Shown piece by piece: positions 28,628-38,771 of a stretch of 64,000 bases of DNA (position 1 is its first letter; each line of letters opens with the position of its first letter). Both the position numbers and the translations under genes were made by a program. Source of the stretch: Gammaproteobacteria bacterium (GTDB taxonomy: Bacteria > Pseudomonadota > Gammaproteobacteria > Pseudomonadales > Halieaceae); contig JANSYN010000006.1 in NCBI GenBank assembly GCA_024742415.1, positions 1 through 64,000 of the forward strand. The letters run 5' to 3'. The notes below the pieces were generated by a model that saw only the letters and a program-made list of their open reading frames with translations, had not been told where the DNA came from and ran no database searches.

Positions 28628-28897
28628 CTAGATCACCATCTGGACATGGCCAGTGGCCATCAAGTCCTGGTGCAGCGCGCTCAGTTGCTCCGGGCCTGTC
28701 GCAGTGATGACGACCGTCATGGCGGTAAACGTGCCCTTGCTGCTGGCTCGCACGGTAATGCTCGAGCGGTCAAACCCCGGGGCATGCTCGGTAAATACCT
28801 GCAAAATCACCGACTCGAAGGCGTCACTACTGCGCCCCAGAACTTTGATGGGGTAGTCACAGGGAAACTCAATGGTTGGCGGATCAGGCTCTTGCAT
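28628..28897 (-). CDS. ybeD: YbeD/DUF493 family protein
   Basis: This is an 89-residue protein of the YbeD family: a small ferredoxin-like alpha/beta fold resembling ACT-type regulatory domains, with [20 protein letters not shown] and a C-terminal [17 protein letters not shown] lipoate-related role has been proposed only from its constant position next to lipB. It sits between dacA and lipB here, as in E. coli and Pseudomonas. Confidence 0.92.
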   Translation of the reverse strand: MQEPDPPTIEFPCDYPIKVLGRSSDAFESVILQVFTEHAPGFDRSSITVRASSKGTFTAMTVVITATGPEQLSALHQDLMATGHVQMVI

Positions 28898-28932
28898 GGA
28901 TGCTCCGTCTCACACTCGGCGCGATTGCACCA

Positions 28933-30099
28933 TCAAACATCGAAGAGGCTGGCAAACCACATCAATACCGTATCCCACAGGCGGGCAAAGAAACCGCCCT
29001 GCTCCACTGCGGCCAGAGCGGCAAGCGGGCCGTCGAACACTGTCTCTCCGTCCAGTGTGATCGTGAACGTGCCGACTTTATCGCCTACCGCCAAAGGGGC
29101 AAGCAGAGGGCGCTCAAGGGCAATTTCGGTGACCAGGCTCTTGGCCTTGCCGCGAGGCAGCGTCAGCAACACGGCATCTGCAATGCCCACGGGAACGGTG
29201 TCTGCCTGACCCTGCCAGATGCGCGGATTCTCAAGCTCCGTCATGGCGGCATGCACGGTGCTGGTCTCGAAAAAGCGAAAACCATAATTGAGCAAACTGC
29301 GTGTTTCGTTCTTGCGCATCCGCGGGCTGGAAGTCCCCATCACTACGGTAATCAGGCGCATGCCATCGCGCTTGGCCGAGGCCACCAGGCAGTATCCCGC
29401 TGCCTTGGTATAGCCGGTTTTCAGTCCGTCGACGGTAGGGTCTTCATTGAGCAGCGTGTTGCGGTTGTACTGCTTGATACTGTTAAACGTGAACTCCTGC
29501 TCCTTGTAGATCGCGTATTGCTCCGGATGGTCGCGAATCATGGCCTGCGCGAGTACGGCCAGGTCGCGCGCCGTCGTTACCTGGCCTTCGTCGTCCAGGC
29601 CATGTGAATTCGAATAGTGAGTGTCCACCATGCCGAGTTTTTTCGCCGTCGTGTTCATCATTTCAGCAAACACCGCTTCGCTACCGGCAATGTGCTCAGC
29701 CACGGCCACGGTAGAATCATTGCCCGAGGAAATAATGACACCGCGCTGCAAATCACCGACGGACACTTCCATGCCGGGCTCAATCCACATGAGTGACGAG
29801 CCGGCGAAGACAGGATTCTGTGACCAGGCGTTATCGCTGATGGTCACCTTGTCTGATTCCTGCAGCCGCCCGTCTTTCAGCTCCTGCGCGAGTAGATAGC
29901 TGGTCATCATCTTGGTCAGGCTGGCGGGCGGCAGCAGCATATCGGCGTTGTGTTCAGCCAGTACCTTCGAGCTGTCAGCGTCGATCATCAGCCAGGCCTT
30001 GGCCGACAACTGTGGGGGGGAAGGCACGATAGTTGCCGCCTGTACCGGCGCCTGCAACATTCCCAGAGAAAGAAAAAATGCGAAAATAAGTCGTGTCAT
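28933..30099 (-). CDS. dacA: D-alanyl-D-alanine carboxypeptidase (PBP5/6 family)
   Basis: This periplasmic penicillin-binding protein removes the terminal D-Ala from pentapeptides. The 388-residue product has a signal peptide (1-21, PVQA|A), active-site S60-LTK, SGN at 125-127 and KTG at 227-229. A C-terminal beta domain follows and an amphipathic membrane anchor ends LWDTVLMWFASLF. The ATG at 30099 places the signal peptide at the N-terminus; a further 15 in-frame codons upstream are not needed. Confidence 0.96.
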   Translation of the reverse strand: MTRLIFAFFLSLGMLQAPVQAATIVPSPPQLSAKAWLMIDADSSKVLAEHNADMLLPPASLTKMMTSYLLAQELKDGRLQESDKVTISDNAWSQNPVFAGSSLMWIEPGMEVSVGDLQRGVIISSGNDSTVAVAEHIAGSEAVFAEMMNTTAKKLGMVDTHYSNSHGLDDEGQVTTARDLAVLAQAMIRDHPEQYAIYKEQEFTFNSIKQYNRNTLLNEDPTVDGLKTGYTKAAGYCLVASAKRDGMRLITVVMGTSSPRMRKNETRSLLNYGFRFFETSTVHAAMTELENPRIWQGQADTVPVGIADAVLLTLPRGKAKSLVTEIALERPLLAPLAVGDKVGTFTITLDGETVFDGPLAALAAVEQGGFFARLWDTVLMWFASLFDV

Positions 30100-30167
30100 A
30101 GCAACTGTTGTCGTCGGTGAGCCCGTCGCGGCATGGTAACCCAAGCACGAAACCGGCGAAAGAATGG

Positions 30168-30962
30168 TCAGGGCAGGGGCTGCCCGGGGCCGAAGCCGTT
30201 ATCCTGCAGGGTACGTCTTAACTGCTCCATCTCGCGGCTGTCATCGAGCGGGCCAAGCCGCACGCGGTAGAGCATGTTGCTGCCGCTTTGCACCTCGCTG
30301 ACCTGCACGGGTGCCGACACCAGCGATGCGACTTCCGATTGCAGCCGCTGCGCAGAGGCCAGCGTGCCGAATGCGCCCAACTGTAAAAACCGGTAGCTGC
30401 CCAGTGGCACTTGCCTGCGATCGTCTACACCGGCCACATCAATGACCTCGACACGCACCCTGGCCGTGCCCTGTTCCATATAGCCCAGTTTAACCGCGGC
30501 CGCGTAGGACAGGTCGATCAGGCGATCCTCATGGAACGGGCCGCGGTCATTCACGCGCACCACCACGGATTTACCGTTGGCCAGGTTCGTGACCCGCGCA
30601 TAGCTGGGAATCGGCAGTGTCTTGTGTGCTGCGGTAGGCTGGTAGAGGTCATAGATTTCGCCGTTGGAGGTTTCGTAGCCGTCGAACTTGGCGCCATACC
30701 AGGAAGCGATGCCCTCTTCACTGTAATTGCTGTGATCATCCAGCACTTCGTAAGTGACGCCCAGAACAGTGTATGGGCTGATATTACCCACCAGCAGTAG
30801 CGGATCAGCGCGCGGTATCGCATCGACAACGGCGTCGGCGCTAATGGGTTTTAGTGGCGCGGCATCCTGTTGCCTGGCATAGCGCGAATCCTGCGGTGCC
30901 TGTTGCGCACAGGCCACAACTACCAGCACAAGTACCGCGAGCGTTACCGATAAGCGCCTCAC
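30168..30962 (-). CDS. rlpA: Septal ring lytic transglycosylase / SPOR lipoprotein RlpA
   Basis: This outer-membrane lipoprotein cleaves glycan strands lacking stem peptides at the division site. The 264-residue protein has a lipobox VVAC, a double-psi beta-barrel catalytic domain (about 85-175, GIASWYGAKFDGYETSNGEIYD and RVNDRGPFHEDRLIDLS) and a C-terminal SPOR domain (about 185-264). GTG at 30962 overlaps the mltB stop (GTGA). Confidence 0.95.
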   Translation of the reverse strand: MRRLSVTLAVLVLVVVACAQQAPQDSRYARQQDAAPLKPISADAVVDAIPRADPLLLVGNISPYTVLGVTYEVLDDHSNYSEEGIASWYGAKFDGYETSNGEIYDLYQPTAAHKTLPIPSYARVTNLANGKSVVVRVNDRGPFHEDRLIDLSYAAAVKLGYMEQGTARVRVEVIDVAGVDDRRQVPLGSYRFLQLGAFGTLASAQRLQSEVASLVSAPVQVSEVQSGSNMLYRVRLGPLDDSREMEQLRRTLQDNGFGPGQPLP

Positions 30963-31957
30963 CCGTCGATCAACTCCGCCAGGCGCTGACTCAACTGGTA
31001 GACACTCATTGCATACATGGCGCTGTGATTGTAGCGGGTGATCACGTAAAAATTGTGCATGCCCAACCAGTACTCAAAGCCGTCTTCAAGCTCAAACTTC
31101 ATTGCCGTTGCCAGCGCCTGCGGCTCCACCTCAGCGGTGGTGGTGACACCCAGTTCGGCAAACTCGGCAATGCTGCGCTCGGGCTTGAGACCGCTGCGCC
31201 CCTGCACAAAGGTAGTCAGGGGAAGGTTGTCGCTGCTGGCAGCAGCTGGAAAGACCACCGGCTCGCCGGCGCGCCAGCCGTGTTCAACAAAGTAATTGGC
31301 GACACTGCCGATAGCATCGGTTTTGTTGTTCCAGATATCGGTGACCCCGTCGCCGTCGAAGTCGATCGCGTAGGCGCGGTAACTGCTGGGCATGAACTGC
31401 CCGTAGCCCATGGCACCGGCGTAGGAACCTTTGAGTTCAGTCGGGTCAAAACCCTGTTCGCGGGTCAGCAGCAGATAGCTCTTCAATTCCCTGGTAAAAA
31501 ATTCCGCGCGCCGCGGATAATCAAAGGCCAGCGTGGTCAGCGCGTCCAGGACTCGATAGCTGCCCATGATGCGGCCATAGGAGGTTTCCACACCGATAAT
31601 GGCAACAATGATCTCGGCCGGCACGCCCGTCTCCTGCTCTGCGCGTTCCAGCTCCTTGCGATGCATGTTGTAAAATTCAACACCGTCGTTCTCGCGCTTG
31701 TCTGTCAGGAATATGCCGCGGTAGGCATACCAGGGCTTGGTTTTTTCCGCCGGTCGCGACATGGCATCAAGAATGCCCTGTTTTTTCTGCGCCTGGGCGA
31801 AGACCTGCAACAGGGCCTCGCGATCAAACCCTTCCTGCTCGACAAGTTCATCCACCACCGTCAGTGCAGCGGGATGAGTACCGTAGTTGTCGGCGGCACA
31901 CGAGAGCGTCGGCCAGATACAGCAAACAAGAATAATCGCCTTGAGAAAATGTGGCAT
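30959..31957 (-). CDS. mltB: Membrane-bound lytic murein transglycosylase B
   Basis: MltB cleaves the MurNAc-GlcNAc bond with 1,6-anhydro product formation. The product of 332 residues has a signal sequence (1-21, ending CIWPTLSCA, with a cysteine that could act as a lipobox). The catalytic glutamate is in AIIGVETSYGRIMG and the family block is YAGAMGYGQFMPSSYRAYA. The ATG at 31957 is preferred over an open 33-codon upstream extension with Arg/Thr-rich sequence. Confidence 0.94.
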   Translation of the reverse strand: MPHFLKAIILVCCIWPTLSCAADNYGTHPAALTVVDELVEQEGFDREALLQVFAQAQKKQGILDAMSRPAEKTKPWYAYRGIFLTDKRENDGVEFYNMHRKELERAEQETGVPAEIIVAIIGVETSYGRIMGSYRVLDALTTLAFDYPRRAEFFTRELKSYLLLTREQGFDPTELKGSYAGAMGYGQFMPSSYRAYAIDFDGDGVTDIWNNKTDAIGSVANYFVEHGWRAGEPVVFPAAASSDNLPLTTFVQGRSGLKPERSIAEFAELGVTTTAEVEPQALATAMKFELEDGFEYWLGMHNFYVITRYNHSAMYAMSVYQLSQRLAELIDG

Positions 31958-32052
31958 AGCACGCCGCCCTTGTATTGTTTTCAAGTAAGTTTTCCGCCCG
32001 GTTAACGTCGCGGTAATGGTATGACCGCGCAGACGGCGCTTCGTTAGCGCAG

Positions 32053-33195
32053 TCAACGGGTCACCCTGCGTTGTTCTGTGCTGATTGCCATAAGGATGCC
32101 AAAGCCTCCCATCAGGGTCACAATCGAGGTGCCGCCCGCGCTGACCAGCGGCAGCGGCACACCCACCACCGGCAGCAGCCCCGCGACCATTCCCATGTTA
32201 ACAAATATGTAGACGAAAAAAGTCAATGTCAGGCTGCCTGCCATCAAACGCCCAAAACTGGTCTGTGCCTGCACCCCGATCCAGAATCCGCGCAGCAGGA
32301 TCAGCAAGTACAGGCTCAGCAACACCAGTACGCCGCGCAAGCCCTGCTCTTCGGCCAGCACGGCAATGATAAAGTCGGTATGGCTTTCCGGCAGAAAATC
32401 CAGCTGCGACTGCGTACCCTGCATCCAGCCCTTGCCCTCCCAGCCCCCGGAGCCGATCGCCGTTTTTGACTGGATAATGTTCCACCCCGCGCCCAGTTTG
32501 TCGCTCTGCGGATTGAGCATCGTCAGGATCCGTTGTTTCTGGTAATCCTTGAGCACAAACAGCCAGGCAGGCCAGGCCGACGCAATCGCCAGCACGACGG
32601 CACCGAAGATGTAACGCCAGCCGATACCGGCCACAAACAGCACGAACAAGCCGCTGGCAGCAATCAGCAACGCTGTACCCAGGTCCGGCTGCTGCAGAAT
32701 GAGGGCGGCGGGTACGCCCAGGATAACCAGGGCTCCCAGCACGAAAACAAAGCGCGGCGGCAGCGTCCGATCAGCCAGAAACCAGGCCACGGCCAGGGGC
32801 ACCCCGAGTTTCATGATTTCAGAGGGCTGGAAGCGGAATCCGCCCACCTCCAGCCAACGCTGCGCGCCCTTGGCCCCAACGCCGGCAAATATGACCGCCA
32901 CCAACATACCCACGCCGGCCAGGTACAACCAGGGCGACCAGCGCGCGTAGCTCTGCAGGCTGATCTGCGCTGCGGCGATCATGCCCACATATGCCAGCAG
33001 GAAATAACGGCCCTGGCGCACAACGGCATCCATACTCTGTCCGGAAGCGCTGTACAGCACAAACAACCCATAGGCGGTTAACGCCAGAAGGAGCAGCAAC
33101 AGCGGCACGTCAATATGCAAACGCATCGCAATGCCGGGGGTTCGCGCCATATCCTGCGAACCCTGGTTCGGCATTTGTCGCACATAATCGCCCAT
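32053..33195 (-). CDS. rodA: Rod-shape SEDS glycosyltransferase RodA
   Basis: RodA is the SEDS-family peptidoglycan polymerase of the elongasome and works with PBP2. The 380-residue protein has ten membrane helices and SEDS signatures GGFRFQPSEIMKLGVPLAVA, QQPDLGTALL and GVPLPLVSAGGTS. The hydrophilic N-terminal 25 residues are slightly longer than usual, so a later start (MRLHID, 24th codon) is possible. Its ATG overlaps the mrdA stop by one base. Confidence 0.96.
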   Translation of the reverse strand: MGDYVRQMPNQGSQDMARTPGIAMRLHIDVPLLLLLLALTAYGLFVLYSASGQSMDAVVRQGRYFLLAYVGMIAAAQISLQSYARWSPWLYLAGVGMLVAVIFAGVGAKGAQRWLEVGGFRFQPSEIMKLGVPLAVAWFLADRTLPPRFVFVLGALVILGVPAALILQQPDLGTALLIAASGLFVLFVAGIGWRYIFGAVVLAIASAWPAWLFVLKDYQKQRILTMLNPQSDKLGAGWNIIQSKTAIGSGGWEGKGWMQGTQSQLDFLPESHTDFIIAVLAEEQGLRGVLVLLSLYLLILLRGFWIGVQAQTSFGRLMAGSLTLTFFVYIFVNMGMVAGLLPVVGVPLPLVSAGGTSIVTLMGGFGILMAISTEQRRVTR

Positions 33196-35051
33196 CAGCC
33201 GGGCACCCGGGCGACCGTCTCGCCCTGTAGCCAGGTGTCGATCACCGCCCTGGCAATCGGCGCCGCCGCGGAACTGCCGCCACCGTTCTCTACGATAATG
33301 GCAACGGCAATCGACGGGGCGTCCAGTGGTGCAAATGCAATGAACAGGCCGTGATGCCGATGGCGTTCTGCGACTTCTTCTTCGTTATAGACCTCACCCT
33401 GGGGAATATTGATGACCTGCGCAGTGCCTGTTTTACCTGCCATCTCATAGGCGATGCCCTGGGACAGGTAATCCGCTGTGCCGCGCTCGCCATGCACCAC
33501 CTCGCGCATGCCATCAAAAATGGCATCCCAGTGTTCTGGCGTACCCTCTACCGGCTTGAGCAATGGCGCCTGTTGTTCCTCGCCGTTGATGGCTTTGAGT
33601 AGTCGCGGCGCGCGACGCTCGCCACGCAGTGCCACCACGCTGGTAGCAGCTGCCAGTTGCATGGGCGTTGCCAGCCAGTAGCCCTGGCCAATACCTGCAC
33701 TGATGGTCTCACCGGGGTACCAGGGCTGCCCCATGGCGCTGCGCTTCCATTGCGTAGACGGCATGACGCCGCGGCGTTCATTGGTGGTATCCACACCGGT
33801 GCGATCTCCGAAACCGTACTCGGCCATGTAATCGTGCATGCGGTCGATGGTCAGGCGACGGGCCAGGTCATAGAAATAGACATCGCAGGATTCCGCGATC
33901 GCCATTTTCAGGTCAACCTGCGGCGCGTGGCCGGTGCCACGAATGCGCAGGATCCAGTCGCGGTACAGGCGTGACGCGCCGGGCAGCTTGTACCAGCCAG
34001 GATCCGGCACCGTGCTCTGCGGCGTCATCAACCCTGACTCCAGGCCCGCCATGCCCATGAACGGCTTGACCGTGGAGCCCGGCGGATAGGAGCCCTGCAC
34101 CGCACGGTTGAATAGCGGCACGTCCAGGGAATCACGCAGCGCACTGTAATCCGCGGTGCTGATACCGTTGACGAACAGGTTGGTATCAAAGCCCGGGGTG
34201 GACACCAGGGCCAGCACGCCGCCCGTATGCGGGTCGATCGCCACCACCGCCCCACGCTGGTCGCCCAGGGCATCGCGGGCCGCTTTTTGTACCGCGTAGT
34301 CCAGATGCAGCGTCAGGTTCGCACCCGGTTCCGGAGAAAAACGCTCCAGCACCCGCAGCACCCTGCCGTGGGCATTGGACTCCACATTCTGGTAGCCGAC
34401 GGTGCCATGCAGCACGTCCTCGTAGTATTTTTCTACACCCACCTTGCCCACATGGAAGGTGCCGCGGTAGTCGGTCTCATCCAGCACCTGGGCCTCGCGC
34501 TCGTTGATCCGCCCCACGTAGCCCAGGGCATGCGAAAAAAGCTCGCCGTGGGGGTAATGGCGCAGCAACTGGGCATCCACAACCACACCGGGCAGGCGGT
34601 GGCGGTTCACCGCCAGGGTGGCGCGCTCTTCTTCGTTCAGGCGAAAGCGCAGCGGCACCGCCTCATACGGACGACTGCGCGCGAGTTTCTTGTTGAATCG
34701 CTTGAGGTCCTGCTCGGAGATCTCCAGCAGCGATTGCAGCTCGGCCAGGGTCGCATCAAGATCTGCGACGCGCTCGCGCACGATAGAGAGCAAAAAACTG
34801 GGCCGGTTATCCGCCAATAAAACGCCGTTGCGGTCATAAATCAGGCCGCGCTTGGGCGGCAGCGGTTGGAGCTGCACGCGGTTGCGTTCAGATTGGGTAC
34901 GATACGTCTCGTACTGTTCGATCTGCAACGAATAATAGCGGCCCAACACCACGCCGAGCAGCGCAAGGACAATAACGATCGCCGTCACCGTGCGCGCACT
35001 GTAGATGCGCGACTCCAGGTTCTGGTCTTTCAGGGCTATCTTTTGCTGCAT
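33195..35051 (-). CDS. mrdA: Penicillin-binding protein 2
   Basis: PBP2 is the class B transpeptidase for lateral-wall synthesis. The 618-residue protein has an N-terminal helix (about 20-40), a pedestal domain with the conserved RGLIYDRNG, and a transpeptidase domain with active-site S326-TVK. The second motif (AESCDVYFYD) and GKTGTAQV follow. The length is normal. It is followed directly by rodA, as in nearly all gammaproteobacteria. Confidence 0.97.
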   Translation of the reverse strand: MQQKIALKDQNLESRIYSARTVTAIVIVLALLGVVLGRYYSLQIEQYETYRTQSERNRVQLQPLPPKRGLIYDRNGVLLADNRPSFLLSIVRERVADLDATLAELQSLLEISEQDLKRFNKKLARSRPYEAVPLRFRLNEEERATLAVNRHRLPGVVVDAQLLRHYPHGELFSHALGYVGRINEREAQVLDETDYRGTFHVGKVGVEKYYEDVLHGTVGYQNVESNAHGRVLRVLERFSPEPGANLTLHLDYAVQKAARDALGDQRGAVVAIDPHTGGVLALVSTPGFDTNLFVNGISTADYSALRDSLDVPLFNRAVQGSYPPGSTVKPFMGMAGLESGLMTPQSTVPDPGWYKLPGASRLYRDWILRIRGTGHAPQVDLKMAIAESCDVYFYDLARRLTIDRMHDYMAEYGFGDRTGVDTTNERRGVMPSTQWKRSAMGQPWYPGETISAGIGQGYWLATPMQLAAATSVVALRGERRAPRLLKAINGEEQQAPLLKPVEGTPEHWDAIFDGMREVVHGERGTADYLSQGIAYEMAGKTGTAQVINIPQGEVYNEEEVAERHRHHGLFIAFAPLDAPSIAVAIIVENGGGSSAAAPIARAVIDTWLQGETVARVPG

Positions 35052-35100
35052 TGATTGAACGGTCTCGCCCTTGGGAAGGTAGCGCCAGGCACTCTGCGAA

Positions 35101-35571
35101 TCACTGGCGATGATACGGGTGGTTAACGGTCATTGTCCAAGCGCGATACAGCTGTTCTGCCAACACAACCCGCACCAGCGGGTGAGGAAGCGTCAGGTCA
35201 CTAAGAGACCAACGCTGGTCTGCGCGGGCCAGGCACTCGTCCGACAGGCCGTCGGGACCGCCAATGAGCAGGCTGCAGCTGATGCCCTGCATCTGCCAGC
35301 CCGACAGCGCATCGGCCAGATCCTGCGTCGACCGGCGCTTACCGAGGACGTCAAGGGCGATCACGGTGTCACCGGCCGGCACAGCCTTGAGGATGTGCTT
35401 GCCCTCGCGCTCACACAGTTGCTGCGCAGTGGCATCACCCACACGCCTGGCAACGGGTACCTGCTTCCAGGCGAGTTTGATCTCTCGGGGTAACCTGCGG
35501 CTGTAATCTTCAACACCCTGCTCGACCCACTTGGGCATGCGTGTGCCAACAGCCACTATGGTCAGGCGCAT
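35101..35571 (-). CDS. rlmH: 23S rRNA pseudouridine1915 N3-methyltransferase RlmH
   Basis: RlmH is a SPOUT methyltransferase that modifies helix 69 of 23S rRNA. The 156-residue protein is nearly all core: [20 protein letters not shown], the knot region LLIGGPDGLSDE, and the C-terminal LPHPLVRVVLAEQLYRAW followed by NHPYHR. The start ATG overlaps the rsfS stop by one base (TAATG-type junction). Confidence 0.97.
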   Translation of the reverse strand: MRLTIVAVGTRMPKWVEQGVEDYSRRLPREIKLAWKQVPVARRVGDATAQQLCEREGKHILKAVPAGDTVIALDVLGKRRSTQDLADALSGWQMQGISCSLLIGGPDGLSDECLARADQRWSLSDLTLPHPLVRVVLAEQLYRAWTMTVNHPYHRQ

Positions 35572-35903
35572 TAGCCGGGCTCAGCAACTGTCCACAGGCG
35601 CTCAAGATCGTAAAAATCGCGAGTCGCAGGCTGCATGACATGTACCACGACATCACCGAAATCCACCAGAACCCACTCGCCGGCGTCCTCACCCTCGACC
35701 CCGATGGGTCGCACACCCTGCTTCTTGGCCTCGACCGCAACATTACTGGCCAGCGACTTCACATGCCGGCTGGACGTGCCGCTGGTAACCACCAGGTAGT
35801 CGGTCACATCGGTCAGGGAGGTTACATTTACCGTTACCGTATTCACGGCTTTCAAGTCGCCCAGCGCAGACTCGACCAGCTCAACCAGCGCCTCAGCTTC
35901 CAT
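35571..35903 (-). CDS. rsfS: Ribosome silencing factor RsfS
   Basis: RsfS binds ribosomal protein L14 and blocks subunit joining in stationary phase or starvation. The 110-residue protein has the DUF143 core [38 protein letters not shown] and [17 protein letters not shown]. The position between nadD and rlmH is conserved. A 113-bp gap separates it from nadD without an obvious terminator. Confidence 0.96.
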   Translation of the reverse strand: MEAEALVELVESALGDLKAVNTVTVNVTSLTDVTDYLVVTSGTSSRHVKSLASNVAVEAKKQGVRPIGVEGEDAGEWVLVDFGDVVVHVMQPATRDFYDLERLWTVAEPG

Positions 35904-36016
35904 AGTTTGCCCGTGCTTCTGTTGGCCTGACGGCGTGCCCGCGTCGCTGTGCGCAGGCGGACATGCCCAGATGTGTCATTAACTGCTTGTGCATTCGGTC
36001 ATCCTGAAAAAACCCG

Positions 36017-36676
36017 TTACGGGCGATAGAGCTGATGCTGCTCAATGAACTCAAGTACTGATTGCGGCATAAGGTAGCGCGGCGACCGGCCGGTTACCAG
36101 CAACTGTCGTATTTCGGTCGATGAAATCGGCAAGGGACGCAGCTGTTCAATGATGATCGAGCCCGCAGGTGCCGCGCGCAGTGCACGCGCACCATCACCG
36201 CGAAACCGTTCCAGCCACTGCGCCACTTCACCCTGTTGTGGCAAGGCCCAGCCGGGCCGGGCAATAACGACAATATGCGCCCAATCGAGCAACTCCTGCC
36301 AGCGATGCCAGCGCGGTATGTCCAACACCGCATCACAGCCCATCACCATACAGAGACTGCGCTGGTCACCATGTTCGGCGCGCAGCTCCATCAGGCTGTC
36401 AATGGTGTAGGACTTGCCCGCACGGCGCAACTCGCGGGCATCACAGCCCAGCCTGGGCTCGTCGGCCACCGCCAGTTCGACCATCGCAACCCGTTGCTCG
36501 GCCGTACAATCGGGTGCTTCACGCAGTGGCGGTTGCGCACATGGCATCAGGCTCAAGTGCTGCAGATCGAGCTTCTCAACCACCTCCAGGGCAGATCTCA
36601 GGTGACCAAAATGCACCGGGTTGTAAGTGCCACCAAACACGCCCACCGGGCGTTGCGCTGCTGCGTGACTGCTCAA
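36017..36676 (-). CDS. nadD: Nicotinate-nucleotide adenylyltransferase NadD
   Basis: NadD forms nicotinic acid adenine dinucleotide from NaMN and ATP in NAD synthesis. The 219-residue protein has the nucleotidyltransferase motif [15 protein letters not shown] and the C-terminal ISSTEIR motif. The start used is a TTG at 36676 that overlaps the proA stop (TTGA). A GTG nine codons downstream (before [10 protein letters not shown]) is an alternative. Its coupling to proA suggests the overlapping start is real. Confidence 0.95.
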   Translation of the reverse strand: MSSHAAAQRPVGVFGGTYNPVHFGHLRSALEVVEKLDLQHLSLMPCAQPPLREAPDCTAEQRVAMVELAVADEPRLGCDARELRRAGKSYTIDSLMELRAEHGDQRSLCMVMGCDAVLDIPRWHRWQELLDWAHIVVIARPGWALPQQGEVAQWLERFRGDGARALRAAPAGSIIIEQLRPLPISSTEIRQLLVTGRSPRYLMPQSVLEFIEQHQLYRP

Positions 36677-37929
36677 GTGCGAATCTGCCCGTCTCCCAGC
36701 ACCACGTACTTCTGCGACGTCAGCCCCTCAAGGCCGACGGGGCCGCGGGCATGCAGTTTGTCGGTAGAAATGCCGATCTCGGCGCCCAGGCCATACTCGA
36801 ACCCGTCAGCAAACCGGGTGGAGGCGTTGATCATCACCGAACTCGAGTCAACTTCGCGCAGAAAGCGCATCGCCCTGGCGTGATCGCGCGTGACAATACT
36901 GTCAGTGTGCTGGGAACTGTACTGCGCGATGTGATCCATGGCCTGTTCAAGACCGTTGACCACACGCACCGCAAGTATGGGCGCCAGGTACTCGGCGTGC
37001 CAGTCGTCCTCGGTGGCGTTGTTTGCCTGCGGCACCAGCGCCACGGTGCGTTCACAGCCGCGCAGCTCCACCCCGGCCTCTTGGTACGCCTGGGCCAGGC
37101 GCGGCAGCACGGCGGCGGCCATAGACTCGGCAACCAGCAGTGTCTCCATGGTATTGCAGGTGCCGTAGCGCTGCGTCTTCGCGTTCAGGGCGATAGATAC
37201 CGCCATGTCCTGGTCGGCGTCATCGTCGATGTACACGTGACACACCCCGTCGAGGTGCTTGATCACGGGGACTTTGGCGTCCTGGCTGATGCGCTCGATA
37301 AGACCCTTGCCGCCACGCGGCACAATGACATCAACGTATTGCGGCATTGTAATGAGCTGCCCTACAGCGGCCCGGTCGGCAGTCTCGAGCACCTGCACGG
37401 CAGCCGCAGGCAGACCCGCCGACACAATGCCCTCTACCAGGCACTCAGCGATGGCGCAGTTCGATGCCAGCGCCTCAGAGCCGCCGCGCAAGATGGTTGC
37501 GTTGCCGGATTTCAGGCACAGGCTCGCCGCTTCCACCGTGACGTTGGGGCGCGATTCGTAAATGATGCCAATGACGCCAAGCGGCACACGCATACGGCCG
37601 ACCTCAATGCCGCTGGGCATACGACGCATATCACTGATACTGCCAACCGGGTCTGGCAGGGCGGCCACTTGCCGCAGCCCCTCAAGCATGGCGTCGATGC
37701 GTGCCGGGGTGAGCTCGAGCCTGTCCATTAACGCGGCATCCAGACCGCTGGCGGCGCCGCGGTTCATATCTTCAGCGTTCGCGGCCAGTAAACGTTCACG
37801 CGCAGCATCGAGTGCGTCCCGCGCGCCCAGCAAGGCGGCGTTGCGCACGCTTGTCGAAGCAGCCGCCACCTGCCGGGACGCCTTGCGCGCCGCGGCTCCT
37901 ACCTCATCCATGTACTGATCAACATTCAT
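36673..37929 (-). CDS. proA: Gamma-glutamyl phosphate reductase ProA
   Basis: ProA reduces gamma-glutamyl phosphate to glutamate semialdehyde in proline synthesis. The 418-residue protein is an aldehyde-dehydrogenase relative with [20 protein letters not shown], the glycine-rich [12 protein letters not shown] and the catalytic cysteine in [13 protein letters not shown]. It heads the eleven-gene minus-strand string down to lipB. A good -10 (TATAAT) lies about 50 bp upstream. Confidence 0.97.
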   Translation of the reverse strand: MNVDQYMDEVGAAARKASRQVAAASTSVRNAALLGARDALDAARERLLAANAEDMNRGAASGLDAALMDRLELTPARIDAMLEGLRQVAALPDPVGSISDMRRMPSGIEVGRMRVPLGVIGIIYESRPNVTVEAASLCLKSGNATILRGGSEALASNCAIAECLVEGIVSAGLPAAAVQVLETADRAAVGQLITMPQYVDVIVPRGGKGLIERISQDAKVPVIKHLDGVCHVYIDDDADQDMAVSIALNAKTQRYGTCNTMETLLVAESMAAAVLPRLAQAYQEAGVELRGCERTVALVPQANNATEDDWHAEYLAPILAVRVVNGLEQAMDHIAQYSSQHTDSIVTRDHARAMRFLREVDSSSVMINASTRFADGFEYGLGAEIGISTDKLHARGPVGLEGLTSQKYVVLGDGQIRT

Positions 37930-37975
37930 CGATCGCGCTTCCCGGGTTTGCCCTGTCTTCTTTGCACAGCGCGCG

Positions 37976-38005
37976 ATTATACCTGATCACCAGCGCCCAT
38001 GTGCT
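37976..38005 (-). promoter_or_regulatory. Candidate promoter of the proA-nadD-...-lipB operon
   Basis: A perfect TATAAT on the minus strand (37981-37976) is preceded, after 18 bp, by AGCACA (38005-38000; 3/6 to TTGACA). It would start RNA at about 37969, some 40 bp before the proA ATG at 37929. The 109-bp gap to the divergent DsbA-like gene contains no other strong signal. Confidence 0.5.
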
Positions 38006-38038
38006 AAGCTCCGCGCTGGAAAAATCACGGGGGACGCC

Positions 38039-38677
38039 ATGCCAGCCGCGCCTAAACTCGAGTTCTTCTACGACTGTTCCAGCCCCTGGAGCTACTTTGC
38101 TTTCACACGCATTATCCCCATGGCGGAGCAATACGGCCTGTCGATCGTGTGGCGACCGATTCTGGTCGGGGGCGTGTTCAATGCGGTCAACCAGGAGCTG
38201 TACGCGGCAAGGGAAGCCATGTTCAGCCAGCAGAACAATCCTCGCGTGGCCTATTACCTCAAAGATCTCAACGATTGGGCCAGACTGTGCAACGTAACAG
38301 CGATTATGCCTGCAGGGCACCCGATCAGTGCCGTCAAGGCCATGCGCGGGGCTATTTTCGCCGACGATCAGGGCGTGTTGGTCCCGTACTCACGCAACAC
38401 CTTTGCCACCTACTGGGGCGGCGGCAGCGCCGACATCTCCAGCGACGCGGTGTTGCGTGACATCTGTCGGCAGACCGGCCTGCCAGAGGATGCGTTTTTT
38501 TCTGCCATCGCGGAGCAATCGTACAAAGACCGCTTGCGCGCCAACACTGACGCATTGATTGCGCGCGGGGGCTACGGTTCACCCACCGTGTTCATCAATG
38601 ACGACGACATGTACTTTGGCAATGATCGCCTGCCGCTGGTGTTTGCTGCAATTGAGCGCCTGCAAGGCCGCGCCTGA
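38039..38677 (+). CDS. DsbA-family 2-hydroxychromene-2-carboxylate isomerase-like protein
   Basis: The 212-residue protein has a thioredoxin fold with a helical insertion, of the kappa-GST/HCCA isomerase group. FFYDCSSPWSYFAF carries the catalytic serine position (S15, before Pro). GGVFNAVN, a middle helical domain and a C-terminal GYGSPTVFINDDDMYFGNDR are also present. Such enzymes isomerise ring-cleavage products of naphthalene-type aromatics using glutathione, but many homologues have unknown substrates and no aromatic pathway genes are nearby. GGGGGA precedes the ATG. Confidence 0.85.
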   Translation: MPAAPKLEFFYDCSSPWSYFAFTRIIPMAEQYGLSIVWRPILVGGVFNAVNQELYAAREAMFSQQNNPRVAYYLKDLNDWARLCNVTAIMPAGHPISAVKAMRGAIFADDQGVLVPYSRNTFATYWGGGSADISSDAVLRDICRQTGLPEDAFFSAIAEQSYKDRLRANTDALIARGGYGSPTVFINDDDMYFGNDRLPLVFAAIERLQGRA

Positions 38678-38771
38678 TTCGACAGCACCGCCCGGGAACG
38701 CGCCCTGCACTGCATCCGGTGCTAAACTGTGCCATCACCTTGCCAAGCTGCGGTGCAAACCAGTGATCGCC

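Noticed and set aside
36514-37731. 405-codon plus-strand frame
   Set aside because: It is antisense to proA, which has full catalytic motifs.
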